Below are positions 14,474 to 23,616 of a stretch of DNA of 30,349 bases, piece after piece. The notes under the pieces are model-generated. The model searched no databases, was not told the DNA's origin, and was given only the letters and a program-made list of their open reading frames with translations. The position numbers were made by a program, and so were the translations under genes. Origin of the DNA: an uncultured Duganella sp. (GTDB lineage Bacteria > Pseudomonadota > Gammaproteobacteria > Burkholderiales > Burkholderiaceae). The stretch is from contig CAMLRG010000051.1 of assembly GCA_946482335.1 (NCBI GenBank), positions 1-30,349 of the forward strand, written 5' to 3'. Each line of letters begins with the position of its first letter. Position 1 is the stretch's first letter.

Positions 14474-15469
14474 ATGAACAAGAAATCTGTTGGAATTGCC
14501 ATGCTGGCCACAACGCTGGTCGGTGCCGGCGTCTGGTACTGGAGCCGCCCGGCGGCGAATGATAAGGAACTCGTGCTGTACGGGAATGTGGACCTGCGCC
14601 AGGTGGCGCTGGCCTTTTCTGCCAGCGAGCGGGTAGCCGGTGTATTTGCCGAGGAAGGCCAGCGGGTAAAGGCTGGCGAAGTGCTGGCAGAGCTGGACAC
14701 GCGCGGCCTGCGCCTGCGGCTAGCGGAGGCCGAAGCGCAGGCGGCGGCGCTGCAACAGGCGCTGGCGCGGCTGAAGGCCGGCACGCGGCCGGAGGAAGTG
14801 GCGCAATCGCGCGCCCGCACCGCAGCCGCGCAGGCCGAGGCCGACCTGGCGCGCCAGCAGCTCGAACGCGTGCTGGCGGTGCAGCAGGACAGCAGCGGCC
14901 GCGCCGTCAGCCAGCAGGACGTCGATGCGGCGCGCGCCCGTGCCAAGGCGGCGCAGGCCCAGCTTGAACAGGCGCGCCAAGGGCAGGAACTAGCCCGGCA
15001 TGGCCCGCGGCGCGAGGATATCGCACAGGCGCAGGCACAGTCCGATGCGGCCCAGGCGGCCATCGCGCTGCTGCGGCATCAGTTGGGCGAGGCGACGCTG
15101 AAGGCGCCGCTCAATGCCGTGGTGCGGGCGCGCCTGATGGAGCCGGGCGACATGGCCTCGCCGCAGCGCCCTGTCTATACGCTGGCGATGGCCGATCCGA
15201 AGTGGGTCAGGACCTATGTGCGCGAGTCGGACCTCGGGCGCGTCAAGCCCGGCATGGCGGCGGCCATCAGCATTGACAGCCAGCCGGGCAAGGTACTGGC
15301 GGGCAAGGTGGGCTACATCTCCTCGGTGGCGGAATTCACGCCGAAAACGGTACAGACCGAAGACTTGCGCACGGCGCTGGTGTACGAGGTGCGGGTGCTG
15401 GCCGAAGACAAGGCCGACGTGCTGCGCATGGGCATGCCGGCCACGGTGCGCATCGCTCTCGGGCAGTAA
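14474..15469 (+). CDS. ybhG: HlyD/YbhG-like periplasmic adaptor (membrane fusion protein)
   Basis: 331 residues. A single N-terminal membrane anchor (about 6-23) is followed by a lipoyl half-motif (LYGNVDLRQVALAFSASERVAGVFAEEGQRVKAGEVLAELD). A long alanine/glutamine-rich coiled-coil hairpin follows (about 75-205), then the second lipoyl half with TLKAPLNAVVRARLMEPGDMASP and a beta-barrel domain. It links the inner-membrane ABC pump to the outer-membrane channel. AGGAGG at 14462-14467 gives a strong start. It is the first gene of the five-gene operon, two bases before the ATPase gene, and is controlled by the adjacent TetR palindrome. Confidence 0.92.
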   Translation: MNKKSVGIAMLATTLVGAGVWYWSRPAANDKELVLYGNVDLRQVALAFSASERVAGVFAEEGQRVKAGEVLAELDTRGLRLRLAEAEAQAAALQQALARLKAGTRPEEVAQSRARTAAAQAEADLARQQLERVLAVQQDSSGRAVSQQDVDAARARAKAAQAQLEQARQGQELARHGPRREDIAQAQAQSDAAQAAIALLRHQLGEATLKAPLNAVVRARLMEPGDMASPQRPVYTLAMADPKWVRTYVRESDLGRVKPGMAAAISIDSQPGKVLAGKVGYISSVAEFTPKTVQTEDLRTALVYEVRVLAEDKADVLRMGMPATVRIALGQ

Positions 15470-15471
15470 TC

Positions 15472-17355
15472 ATGGAAAACGTCGTGCTCAGCGGGCGCGG
15501 TTTGTCGCGCCACTTCACCAGCAAGGAGGCCGCGGCGCCGACCATAGCGCTGGATGGCGTGTCGCTCGACGTGCGGGCCGGCGCCCTGACGGCGCTGGTG
15601 GGTCCGGACGGCGCCGGCAAGACCACCTTGCTGCGCATGGCGGCCGGCTTACTGGCGCCCAGTGCGGGCTCGCTGTCGGTGCTGGGTATCGACGTGGCTG
15701 CGCAGCCGCAGCGGGTGCAGGACCGCATCAGCTATATGCCGCAGCGCTTTGGCCTGTACGAAGACTTGAGCGTACAGGAGAACATGGACCTGTATGCCGA
15801 CCTGCATGGCGTGCCGCAGGACGTGCGGCGCGAACGGTTCGCACGGCTGCTGCATATGACGGACCTGGCGCGCTTTACGGCGCGGCCGGCGGGCAAGCTG
15901 TCGGGCGGCATGAAGCAGAAACTGGGCTTGGCCTGCACGCTGGTGCGCTTGCCCGACCTGCTGCTGCTCGATGAGCCGACGGTGGGGGTCGATCCCCTGT
16001 CGCGGCGCGAGTTGTGGGCCATTGTGCAGGAGCTGGTGGAGACCGAGCAGTTGTCGGTGATCGTCAGTACCTCCTATATGGACGAGGCGGAGCGCTGCCA
16101 GCAGGTGTTTGTCATGCATGAGGGACGGCTGCTGGCTTCCGGCGCGCCGGCCGAACTGCGGGCGCGGGCGGATGGCCTGTGCTACGTCGCGGCGCCGGGC
16201 GCCGGCGACTCGGCGCGTTCGCTGCAGGCGCGGCTGATCGATGCGCGGGCCTTGGTGGTGGATGCGGTGCCCGAGGGCGGTCAGGTGCGGTTTATCCGCC
16301 GTGCCGATGCTGCCGACGGCGCGCTGGCGCAGCTGCTGAACGGCGCGCAGCCCTCGCCCGCTGAGGCGCGCGTGGAAGATGGCTTCATGATGCTGCTGCG
16401 CGCGGCACCCGTCGCAGCCGCGCACGGCCGCGCGGACGCGGCGCGCGACAGCGACGCACTCCGGCATGCCTCCGCCGACGAATACGGCGCAGGCGGTGTG
16501 GCCGGCGCTGGCAATGCAGGCGGCGCGGCCGGTGCAGGCGGCGTGGCCGACGTGCGCGGTACGGCGGGCGCGCCGGGCGGCGGCGTGGCGGCGGCGCGGG
16601 GCGGGCACGCAGAGGCGATGATCGAGGTGCGCGACCTGGTGCGCAAGTTCGGCGATTTCACGGCCGTGGCCAGCACCAGCTTCAGCGTCGCACGCGGCGA
16701 GATCTTCGGCCTGCTGGGCCCTAACGGCGCGGGCAAGACCACCACCTTCCGCATGCTGTGCGGCCTGCTGCCGGCCAGCTCCGGCTTCCTCCAAGTGGCA
16801 GGCGTCAACCTGCGCCACGCCCGTGCCCAGGCGCGCGCCAGGGTTGGCTACGTGTCGCAGAAATTCGCCCTGTACGGCAACCTGACCGTCGCTGAAAACC
16901 TGGACTTCTTCGGCGGCGCCTACGGCCTGTACGGCAAGCGGCTGCAGCAGCGCACCAGCCAGGTGCTGGAGCAATTCGACCTGCGCGGGCAGGAGGACAA
17001 GCCAAGCGGCCAACTGCCCGGCGGCTTCAAGCAGCGCCTGGCGATGGCCACCGGTCTGCTGCACGAGCCCGAGGTGCTGTTCCTGGACGAACCCACCAGC
17101 GGCGCCGACCCGCTGGCGCGGCGCGAGTTCTGGCGCCGCATCACCACCCTGTCTAACCAGGGCGTCACCATCGTCGTCACCACCCACTTCATGGAAGAAG
17201 CCGAGTACTGCGACCGCATCGTCATCCAGGATGCCGGCAAGCTGCTCGCCATCGGCACCCCGCTCGAAGTGCGCACCCAGGCCGGTGGCGCCGGCAATAT
17301 GGAAGACGCCTTCATCGCCATCGTCGAACAGCACCGCAACGGAGGCCACCCATGA
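15472..17355 (+). CDS. ybhF: ABC exporter ATPase with two nucleotide-binding domains (YbhF-like)
   Basis: 627 residues, with two complete ATPase domains in one chain. Domain 1: Walker A GPDGAGKT (44-51), Q-loop near 91, signature LSGGM (143-147), Walker B LLLLDEPT. Domain 2 starts near residue 383: Walker A GPNGAGKT (416-423), a signature variant LPGGF, Walker B VLFLDEPTSGADP. The two are joined by a Gly/Ala-rich low-complexity linker (about 300-382), which makes it longer than Escherichia coli YbhF (578 residues). It powers drug or ion export through the two following permeases. Its stop overlaps the first permease start by 4 bases. Confidence 0.93.
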   Translation: MENVVLSGRGLSRHFTSKEAAAPTIALDGVSLDVRAGALTALVGPDGAGKTTLLRMAAGLLAPSAGSLSVLGIDVAAQPQRVQDRISYMPQRFGLYEDLSVQENMDLYADLHGVPQDVRRERFARLLHMTDLARFTARPAGKLSGGMKQKLGLACTLVRLPDLLLLDEPTVGVDPLSRRELWAIVQELVETEQLSVIVSTSYMDEAERCQQVFVMHEGRLLASGAPAELRARADGLCYVAAPGAGDSARSLQARLIDARALVVDAVPEGGQVRFIRRADAADGALAQLLNGAQPSPAEARVEDGFMMLLRAAPVAAAHGRADAARDSDALRHASADEYGAGGVAGAGNAGGAAGAGGVADVRGTAGAPGGGVAAARGGHAEAMIEVRDLVRKFGDFTAVASTSFSVARGEIFGLLGPNGAGKTTTFRMLCGLLPASSGFLQVAGVNLRHARAQARARVGYVSQKFALYGNLTVAENLDFFGGAYGLYGKRLQQRTSQVLEQFDLRGQEDKPSGQLPGGFKQRLAMATGLLHEPEVLFLDEPTSGADPLARREFWRRITTLSNQGVTIVVTTHFMEEAEYCDRIVIQDAGKLLAIGTPLEVRTQAGGAGNMEDAFIAIVEQHRNGGHP

Positions 17356-18494
17356 ACCGCGCCTTCCCCAGGCGCCTGGCCGCACTTGTCCGCAAGGAAT
17401 TCCGCCAGCTGCTGCGCGACGCATCGAATCTGGCGATCGGCATCGCCCTGCCCATCGTCCTGATCCTGATTTTCGGCTATGGCCTGTCGCTGGACGTCAA
17501 GAACGCCCCCGTCGCCATCGTCATGGAGGACAGCTCGCCCACCGCCCACGACGCCGCGGCCGGCCTGAGCCTGTCACCCGTCTTCGCGCCCATGCCGGTC
17601 GCTTCGATGCACGATGCCGAAGCCCTGATGCGGGAGCGCCGCGTCGATGCCATCGTGCGCATTCCCGCCACCTTCACGCGCGACGTCGGCGCCGGCAGCG
17701 CCGCCGTGCAGGTGATCGTGCATGGCGCGGAGGCCAACCGCGCCAGCATCATCATGAACTACGCCAGCGGCGCGCTGCAGCAATGGAGCGCACGCCGCGC
17801 CGAGCGGCTGGGCAGCGCCGCACGCGGCCCGGCGCTGCCCGCCAGCGGCGCGGTGCAGCTCGAGCAGCGCATGTGGTACAACAGCGCCAACACCAGCACC
17901 TGGTACCTGGTGCCCGGCCTGATCGTGCTGATCATGACCCTGGTCGGCGCCTTCCTCACCGCCCTGGTGATGGCGCGCGAATGGGAACGCGGCACGCTGG
18001 AGGCGCTGTTCGTGACACCGGTGCGCCCGGAGGAAATCCTGCTGGCAAAGATCATCCCCTACTTCTGCGTCGGGATGCTGGGATTGTTCCTCTGCCTGGC
18101 CGCCGCGCGCTTCCTGTTCCACGTACCGATGCACGGATCGCTGCTGGTGATCGTGTTCGCCTCCATGCTGTACCTGCTCGTCGCCGTCGGCATTGGCCTG
18201 CTGATTTCCTCGGCCACCAAGAACCAGTTCCTGGCCAGCCAGATCGCCCTGGTCAGCAGCTTCATGCCCTCGCTGATGCTGTCCGGCTTCCTGTTCGACC
18301 TGCGCAACGTGCCGCTGGTGGTGCAGGCCGTGGGGCGCGTGCTGCCCGCCACCTATTTCATGGAGCTGGTCAAGACCCTGTTCCTGGCCGGGAACGTCTG
18401 GCCGCTCATCCTGCGCAACTGCGCCATCCTCGCCGCCTACGCCGTGCTGCTGCTGGGCATAGCACGCGCGGTCACCCGAAAACGACTGGACTGA
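17352..18494 (+). CDS. ybhS: ABC-2 permease, YbhS-like
   Basis: 380 residues with the ABC-2 layout. A cytoplasmic LVRKEFRQLLRD precedes the first membrane segment (about 30-48). A large periplasmic domain follows (about 50-190, containing VAIVMEDSSPTAHDAA and MWYNSANTSTWYLVPG). Five C-terminal segments follow, with the coupling-helix motif AREWERGTLEALFVTPVRP between the second and third. It pairs with the next permease to form the pump channel driven by the YbhF-like ATPase. The 4-base ATGA overlap with the ATPase gene ensures coupled translation. Confidence 0.92.
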   Translation: MNRAFPRRLAALVRKEFRQLLRDASNLAIGIALPIVLILIFGYGLSLDVKNAPVAIVMEDSSPTAHDAAAGLSLSPVFAPMPVASMHDAEALMRERRVDAIVRIPATFTRDVGAGSAAVQVIVHGAEANRASIIMNYASGALQQWSARRAERLGSAARGPALPASGAVQLEQRMWYNSANTSTWYLVPGLIVLIMTLVGAFLTALVMAREWERGTLEALFVTPVRPEEILLAKIIPYFCVGMLGLFLCLAAARFLFHVPMHGSLLVIVFASMLYLLVAVGIGLLISSATKNQFLASQIALVSSFMPSLMLSGFLFDLRNVPLVVQAVGRVLPATYFMELVKTLFLAGNVWPLILRNCAILAAYAVLLLGIARAVTRKRLD

Positions 18495-18501
18495 GGCAGC
18501 C

Positions 18502-19620
18502 ATGATTGCTTTCTTCCGCCGCATCGCCGTCATCGTCCGCAAGGAATTCCTGGCGGTGCTCAAAGACCCCAAGAGCCGCGCCATCCTGGTGGTGCCGGCC
18601 ATCGTGCAAAGCCTGCTGTTCGGCTACGCGGCCACCTACGACCTGACGCACGTGCCGTACGCGGTGCATGACGCCAGCCGCAGCGCCGCCTCGGCCGAGC
18701 TGCTGGCCAAACTCGATGCCAGCGGCACCTTCCGGCACACCGTCGCCTTCGATACGCAGGAAGAACTGCGCGAAGCGATCGATCGCCAACGCGCCCTGCT
18801 CGCCATCAGCATCCCGGCCGATTTCGAACGCCGGCTGTATGCGGGCGATGCGGCACCGCTGCAAGTGGTGCTGGATGGCCGCAACTCCAATACCGCCGGT
18901 TCGGCGGGCGCTTACCTGGGCGCCGTGGTGGCGGACTTCAACCGCCAGTGGCGCGAAAGGCACGGCGGCGCCGTGCCCCCGCTGCGCATCGAATCGCGTG
19001 CCTGGTTCAATCCCAACCTGGAAACGCGCTGGTACCTGATGCCGGGCATGATCGCGGCGCTCAGCATGCTGCAAACCCTGCTGCTGACCGCCCTGTCCGT
19101 GGCGCGCGAACGGGAACAGGGTACCTTTGACCAGCTGCTGGTCACGCCGCTTACCCCGCTCGACATCATGGTCGGCAAGGCGCTGCCGCCGGTCATGATC
19201 GGCCTGCTGCAATCGTCCCTGATCCTGCTGGTCACCAGCCTGTGGTTCGGCGTGCCGATGGCCGGGTCAGTGCTGTCGCTGTATGCCGCGCTGACGCTGT
19301 TCACCGTGGCCAGCGTGGGCATCGGGCTGTCGATTTCCGCCGTGTCGCTGAATATGCAGCAGGCCATGCTGTACACCTTCGTGATGGTGATGCCGATGAT
19401 GCTGCTGTCCGGCCTGACCACGCCGGTGCGCAATATGCCGCAGGCGCTGCAGATTGCCACCATGGCGAACCCGCTGCGCTTTGCCATCGATATGGTGCAG
19501 CGAATCTACCTTGAAGGCGCGGGATTGTGGACGCTGTGGCCGAATATGGTGCCGCTGCTCCTGATTGCGCTGATTACCCTGCCATTGGCGGCCTGGCTGT
19601 TCCGCCATCGCCTTGCCTGA
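18502..19620 (+). CDS. ybhR: ABC-2 permease, YbhR-like
   Basis: 372 residues, homologous to the preceding permease and with the same topology: RRIAVIVRKEFLAVLKDPKSR before the first membrane segment, a periplasmic domain containing VPYAVHDASRSAAS and RAWFNPNLETRWYLMPG, and five C-terminal segments with the coupling-helix motif AREREQGTFDQLLVTPLTPLD. The half-transporters form a heterodimer. It starts seven bases after ybhS and ends 12 bases before the outer-membrane gene. No defects are seen. Confidence 0.92.
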   Translation: MIAFFRRIAVIVRKEFLAVLKDPKSRAILVVPAIVQSLLFGYAATYDLTHVPYAVHDASRSAASAELLAKLDASGTFRHTVAFDTQEELREAIDRQRALLAISIPADFERRLYAGDAAPLQVVLDGRNSNTAGSAGAYLGAVVADFNRQWRERHGGAVPPLRIESRAWFNPNLETRWYLMPGMIAALSMLQTLLLTALSVAREREQGTFDQLLVTPLTPLDIMVGKALPPVMIGLLQSSLILLVTSLWFGVPMAGSVLSLYAALTLFTVASVGIGLSISAVSLNMQQAMLYTFVMVMPMMLLSGLTTPVRNMPQALQIATMANPLRFAIDMVQRIYLEGAGLWTLWPNMVPLLLIALITLPLAAWLFRHRLA

Positions 19621-19632
19621 AACGGAAACATC

Positions 19633-21107
19633 ATGAAACGCTCACTCATTTCCATGTTTTGCCTGTCGCTGGCCGCTTGCGCCGTCGGCCCGGATTTCCA
19701 TGCGCCCGAAGTCAAGGCGCCCGCCGCCTATGGCGATTGGCACGGCGGCGCGGCCGCCCTGCGCGATACCGGGCTGGCGGCCGGCTCCCCGCAATCCTTC
19801 GCGCGCGTTGACGATCCGGTGCTGGCCAGCCTGCAGAAGCAGGCGCTGGCCGCCAGCTTCGACGTGCGCAGCGCTGCGCTGCGTTTCGCACAGAGCCGCA
19901 TGGCGCGCAATGTCGTCGCCAGCGGCCAGGGTCCGCAAGTGGCGGCGCATGCCGGCGCGTCGCGGCAGCGCCAATCCGAATCGGGCGCCGGTACGCGCAT
20001 GGTCGATGCCATCAATCCCGCCAACCGCGACGTACTGGTCGAAAAGCTCAGCGATCCTTTCACGCTGTACCAGGCCGGGCTGGACGCCAGCTGGGAGCTC
20101 GACCTGTGGGGCCGGGTACGGCGCAGCGTAGAGGCGGCCGATGCCGGGATGGCGGAAGCCAGCTCGGTGCTGCGCGACGTGCAGCTGGCGGTGCAGGTCG
20201 AGGTGGCACGCAATTATTACGAACTGCGCCTGGCACAGCGCCAGCAGGCGCTGCTGCAGGCCGAACTGGCCACCCTGCGCGACATGTCGGCGCTCACGTC
20301 GGCACGCCAGCGCGGCGGGCTGGCCACAGTGCTGGACGTCGAGCAGCAGCAGGCGGCGCTGGCAGAACTGGAGGGGCGCTTGCCGCTGCAGTTCGAAGCC
20401 GAAGCCGCAGCCTTCAACCGGCTGACCATGCTGCTGGCGCAGCCCCCTGGCGCACTGCAAGCGCAGCTCGCGCCGCCGCAGCCCGACGCCGCCACCGGCG
20501 CTGCAGCGGCGTGGCGCGGGCCCGACCTCGCGCTGGGCGTACCGGGGAAGTGATGCGCCACCGCCCCGACATCCAGGCGGCCGAGGCGCGCCTGCAGGCG
20601 GCAACGGCACGCATTGGCGTCGCCATGGCCGACCTCTACCCGCGCATCACACTGGGCCTCTCGCTCGGCTTCGAGTCCCTGGCTGCCGGCAGCTTCGGCG
20701 ACTGGGGCAGCCGCCAGTGGTCGCTCGGCCCCAGCCTGCAGCTGCCAATCTTCGACAATGGCCGCCGCCGCGCCACCGTCGAACTGCGCGAACTGGAGCA
20801 GCAGGAAGCCGCCATCGCCTTCCAGCAAACCGTGCTGAAAGCCTGGCATGAAATGGACGACGCCCTGTCCGCCTACGCCGCCGAACGCCAGCGCCGGCAA
20901 GCCCTGGCCGCGCGCGAGGCCAGCGCCCGCAGCACGCTGGAGCTGGCCGGCACGCGCTCCCGGCGCGGCCTGAGCGACCAGCTGCCGCTACTGCAGGCGC
21001 AACGCGCCCTGCTGGCCCTGCAGCGCGAGCGTGCCGCCAGCGATGCTGCGCTGGCCCTGCGCTTGCTGGCCATTTGCAAAGCCAGCGGCCTGGCGCCGCA
21101 AGCTTGA
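19633..21107 (+). pseudogene. NodT-family outer-membrane efflux lipoprotein, interrupted by a one-base frameshift
   Basis: The first part (19633-20553, 306 residues) has a lipoprotein signal (SLAACAVGPDF) and the first outer-membrane-factor repeat, ending ALGVPGK-stop. Homology continues at once in another frame through 21107: GEVMRHRPDIQAAEARLQAATARIGVAMADLYPRITL and the second repeat to the end. NodT proteins run GVPG-E-x(2)-RRPDI without break here. Adding one G to the GGGG run at 20544-20547 would restore a reading frame of about 491 residues, the normal family length. So this is either a true single-base deletion or a sequencing error in a homopolymer. It is the last gene of the Ybh-type operon and would provide the outer-membrane exit, which Escherichia coli ybhGFSR lacks. 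Confidence 0.88.
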
Positions 21108-21138
21108 ATTTCCATCAAGAAATTGCAAGAAATGCGCG

Positions 21139-21185
21139 AGGCGGGGCCCGGGTCGGCTAAGATAGAGGTTTTCGACTCCCCGCCT
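21139..21185 (+). other. Inverted repeat in the leader of the CNNM/CorC gene
   Basis: AGGCGGGG (21139-21146) and CCCCGCCT (21178-21185) are exact reverse complements separated by 31 bases, in the 88-base gap before ATG 21196. The right arm ends a few bases before the AGGG ribosome site, so a folded RNA stem would stand next to the start site. No T tract follows, so it is not a standard terminator. Confidence 0.4.
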
Positions 21186-21195
21186 TAGGGCGCAT

Positions 21196-22533
21196 ATGGA
21201 CAACCTTTTACTAGTAATCTTCGCACTCTTCCTCGTAGCACTGAACGGCTTTTACGTGGCCGCCGAATTCAGCATCGTCACCCTGCGCCGCACCCGCGTG
21301 CGTGCCATCGCCAAGACCCAGGGCCTGCGCGGCCGCATCCTCGCCAAGGTCCACGGCCACCTGGATGCCTACCTGTCCGCCTGCCAGCTGGGCATCACGC
21401 TCGCTTCGCTCGGCCTGGGCTGGATCGGCGAACCCGCCTTTGCCCGGCTGCTGGAACCGCTGCTCACCTTGATCGGCATTACCGCGCCGGAGATCGTGCA
21501 CGGCATATCCTTCGTGTTCGCCTTCGTCACCATTTCCTTCCTGCACATCGTGGTGGGCGAGCTGGCGCCGAAATCGCTGGCCATCCGCCTGCCGGAAGCG
21601 GTGGCGCTGTGGAGCGCGATCCCGCTGTACGCGTTCTACTGGACCATGTACCCGGCCATCTGGCTGCTCAACCAGAGCGCCAACTGGGTGCTGCGCCTGG
21701 CCGGCCTGGGCGATGCCGGCGGCCATGAATCGCACTATTCGACCGAAGAATTGAAGCTGATCCTGCGCACCAGCCAGCCGGGCGAAGCGTTCAACAAGGA
21801 TGAACGCAACATCCTGGCCAATTCGCTGGACTTTTCACAGTTGCGCGTGGCCGACCTGATGCGCCCGATCAATGAAGTGATCGCCCTGCACGCCGACCGC
21901 TCGATCGATGAAAACCTCGACACCGTGGTGCGCAACCGCTTCAGCCGCTATCCCTACTTCGATGAAGAAGGCGACACCGTGCTGGGCGTGGTGCACTTGA
22001 AGGACCTGTTCTTCGCCCTGCAGTCGCGCAAGGACATCAAGAACCTGTCGGGCTTCCTGCGCCCGGTGGAAACCATCTCGGCCCGCACCCCGGCCCTGGA
22101 ACTGTTCCGCCGTTTCAAGGATGGGGCGCCGCATTTCGCCCTGATCGGCGAGAAGGGCAAGCGCCCGGTCGGCTTCCTGACGCTGGACAACCTGCTGGGC
22201 GCCATGGTCGGCGAAATCCACGACGAGTTCCGCCTCAACGAGAACGATTGGCTGAAGCAGCCGGACGGTTCGCTGATCGGCAAGGCCAGCCTGCCGATCT
22301 TCTCGCTCGAGCGCACCTTGGGCGTCGACATCGAAAATGAAGAACTGGGCCTGGGCGAAGTCGAATCGGTCGGCGGCCTGATCATGCTCAAGATCGGCGA
22401 TATCCCGAAACAGGGCCAGCGCGTCGAGTTCGATGCCTTCGACCTGGTGGTGAAAAAGATGAATGGCCCGCGCATCCTGCTGGTCAAGGTCATCCCGCGC
22501 AACCTGCCGCCCGATTCCGACGAACAGGATTAA
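21196..22533 (+). CDS. CNNM/CorC-family membrane protein (hemolysin C-like)
   Basis: 445 residues in three parts. The N-terminal CNNM (DUF21) transmembrane domain (about 1-190) opens with LLLVIFALFLVALNGFYVAAEFSIVTLRRTRVRAI and includes HIVVGELAPKSLAIR. A pair of CBS domains follows (about 210-340, with VADLMRPINEVIALHADRS and YPYFDEEGDTVLGVVHLKDLF). A C-terminal CorC_HlyC domain ends the protein (about 355-435, with ESVGGLIMLKIGDIPKQGQRVEF). The family is tied to magnesium and cobalt efflux; the hemolysin name is historical. Its stop lies two bases from the end of the converging perM-like gene, with no visible terminator between them. Confidence 0.92.
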   Translation: MDNLLLVIFALFLVALNGFYVAAEFSIVTLRRTRVRAIAKTQGLRGRILAKVHGHLDAYLSACQLGITLASLGLGWIGEPAFARLLEPLLTLIGITAPEIVHGISFVFAFVTISFLHIVVGELAPKSLAIRLPEAVALWSAIPLYAFYWTMYPAIWLLNQSANWVLRLAGLGDAGGHESHYSTEELKLILRTSQPGEAFNKDERNILANSLDFSQLRVADLMRPINEVIALHADRSIDENLDTVVRNRFSRYPYFDEEGDTVLGVVHLKDLFFALQSRKDIKNLSGFLRPVETISARTPALELFRRFKDGAPHFALIGEKGKRPVGFLTLDNLLGAMVGEIHDEFRLNENDWLKQPDGSLIGKASLPIFSLERTLGVDIENEELGLGEVESVGGLIMLKIGDIPKQGQRVEFDAFDLVVKKMNGPRILLVKVIPRNLPPDSDEQD

Positions 22534-22535
22534 GG

Positions 22536-23579
22536 CTACACGACCGGCTTGACCTTGGTCCAGTTGCGCAGCAGGCCCAGCGCCACCGCCAACAGGGTCG
22601 GGCCGATGAACAGGCCGACAAAGCCGAACGCCAGCACCCCGCCCAGTACGCCCAGCAGCACCAGGGCGAACGGCAGGCTGGAACCGCGCGAGATCAGGAT
22701 CGGCTTGACCACATTGTCGACGCCGCTGATCATGACCATGCCGTAGACCAGCATGAAGATGCCCCAGCCAGTTTCGCCTTGCGCGAACAGCCAGATCGCC
22801 GAGCCGCCCCAGATCAGCGGCGGGCCCACCGGCACCAGCGAGAAGATGAAGGTGGCCACCGACAGCAGCGCCACCGCCGGCACGCCGGCAATCAGGAAAC
22901 CGATGGCCGCCACCGCCGCCTGCGCCAGCGCGGTGCCCAGCATGCCGTACATGACGCCGGTCACGGTCCGGCTGACGGTTTCGGCCACTTCCACCGCGTG
23001 CTCACCCATGATCTTGTCCATCCCGACTTCCAGCGCCGCCACGATATTGTGGCCGTCGCGGTACAGGAAGAAGGCGACGAAGGCGGCCAGGCTGACCTGC
23101 GCCACGCCGGCGCCCAGCACGATGCCGCTGTTCAGCAGGATGGTGCGGGCCGGTTCCACATATTTTTTGGCCACCGCCACCAGTTCTTCCCTGCTGCTCA
23201 TGATCTGGCGCAGGTAGGCATCGATCGATTCGCCCACCAGCGGCAATTGGCGCAGCCAGGCCGGCGGCTCGAAGCTGCCCGCGTCGAACGCTTCGCGCGC
23301 GCCGTGGTAGAAGTGGGTCACGCTGTCGGCAATGTTCCAGGTCACCAGCGACAGCGGCAGCACGATCACCATGATCAGCGATACCGTCATCACGGCCGCC
23401 GCCAGCGTGCGCCGCCCTTTCAGGCGGGCCAGCAGGCGCAGGTACAGAGGCCAGGATGAGATTGCGATGGCGGCGGCAAACAGGATGCCGGCCAGGAAGG
23501 GACGCAGGACGACCAGGCAGCCAACAACAAGGAAGACGATGGCGGCAAGGCGGCTATAGGGCTGAAATCGTTTCTCCAT
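22536..23579 (-). CDS. AI-2E family transporter (PerM/YdiK-like)
   Basis: 347 residues, about eight hydrophobic segments. The pattern typical of the family is present: paired N-terminal helices (RLAAIVFLVVGCLVVLRPFLAGILFAAAIAI), a soluble central part (about 85-150), AFFLYRDGHNI after it, and the C-terminal block LVYGMVMISGVDNVVKPILISRGSSLP-LGVLGGVLAFGFVGLFIGP. Members include autoinducer-2 exporters and putative permeases such as YdiK, with few known substrates. It lies 37 bases downstream of the SCO gene in the same direction and may be transcribed from it, but its function does not fit the oxidase cluster. Confidence 0.9.
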   Translation of the reverse strand: MEKRFQPYSRLAAIVFLVVGCLVVLRPFLAGILFAAAIAISSWPLYLRLLARLKGRRTLAAAVMTVSLIMVIVLPLSLVTWNIADSVTHFYHGAREAFDAGSFEPPAWLRQLPLVGESIDAYLRQIMSSREELVAVAKKYVEPARTILLNSGIVLGAGVAQVSLAAFVAFFLYRDGHNIVAALEVGMDKIMGEHAVEVAETVSRTVTGVMYGMLGTALAQAAVAAIGFLIAGVPAVALLSVATFIFSLVPVGPPLIWGGSAIWLFAQGETGWGIFMLVYGMVMISGVDNVVKPILISRGSSLPFALVLLGVLGGVLAFGFVGLFIGPTLLAVALGLLRNWTKVKPVV

Positions 23580-23616
23580 GCCCGACAGCTTATCAAAGTT
23601 TCAGCTTAGGCCGGGC

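Noticed and set aside
20106..21107. A separate 333-codon gene overlapping the first nodT part
   Set aside because: Its first 140 or so codons are a low-quality off-frame reading; only the part after about 20548 has homology, and this continues the nodT-like protein after a frameshift.
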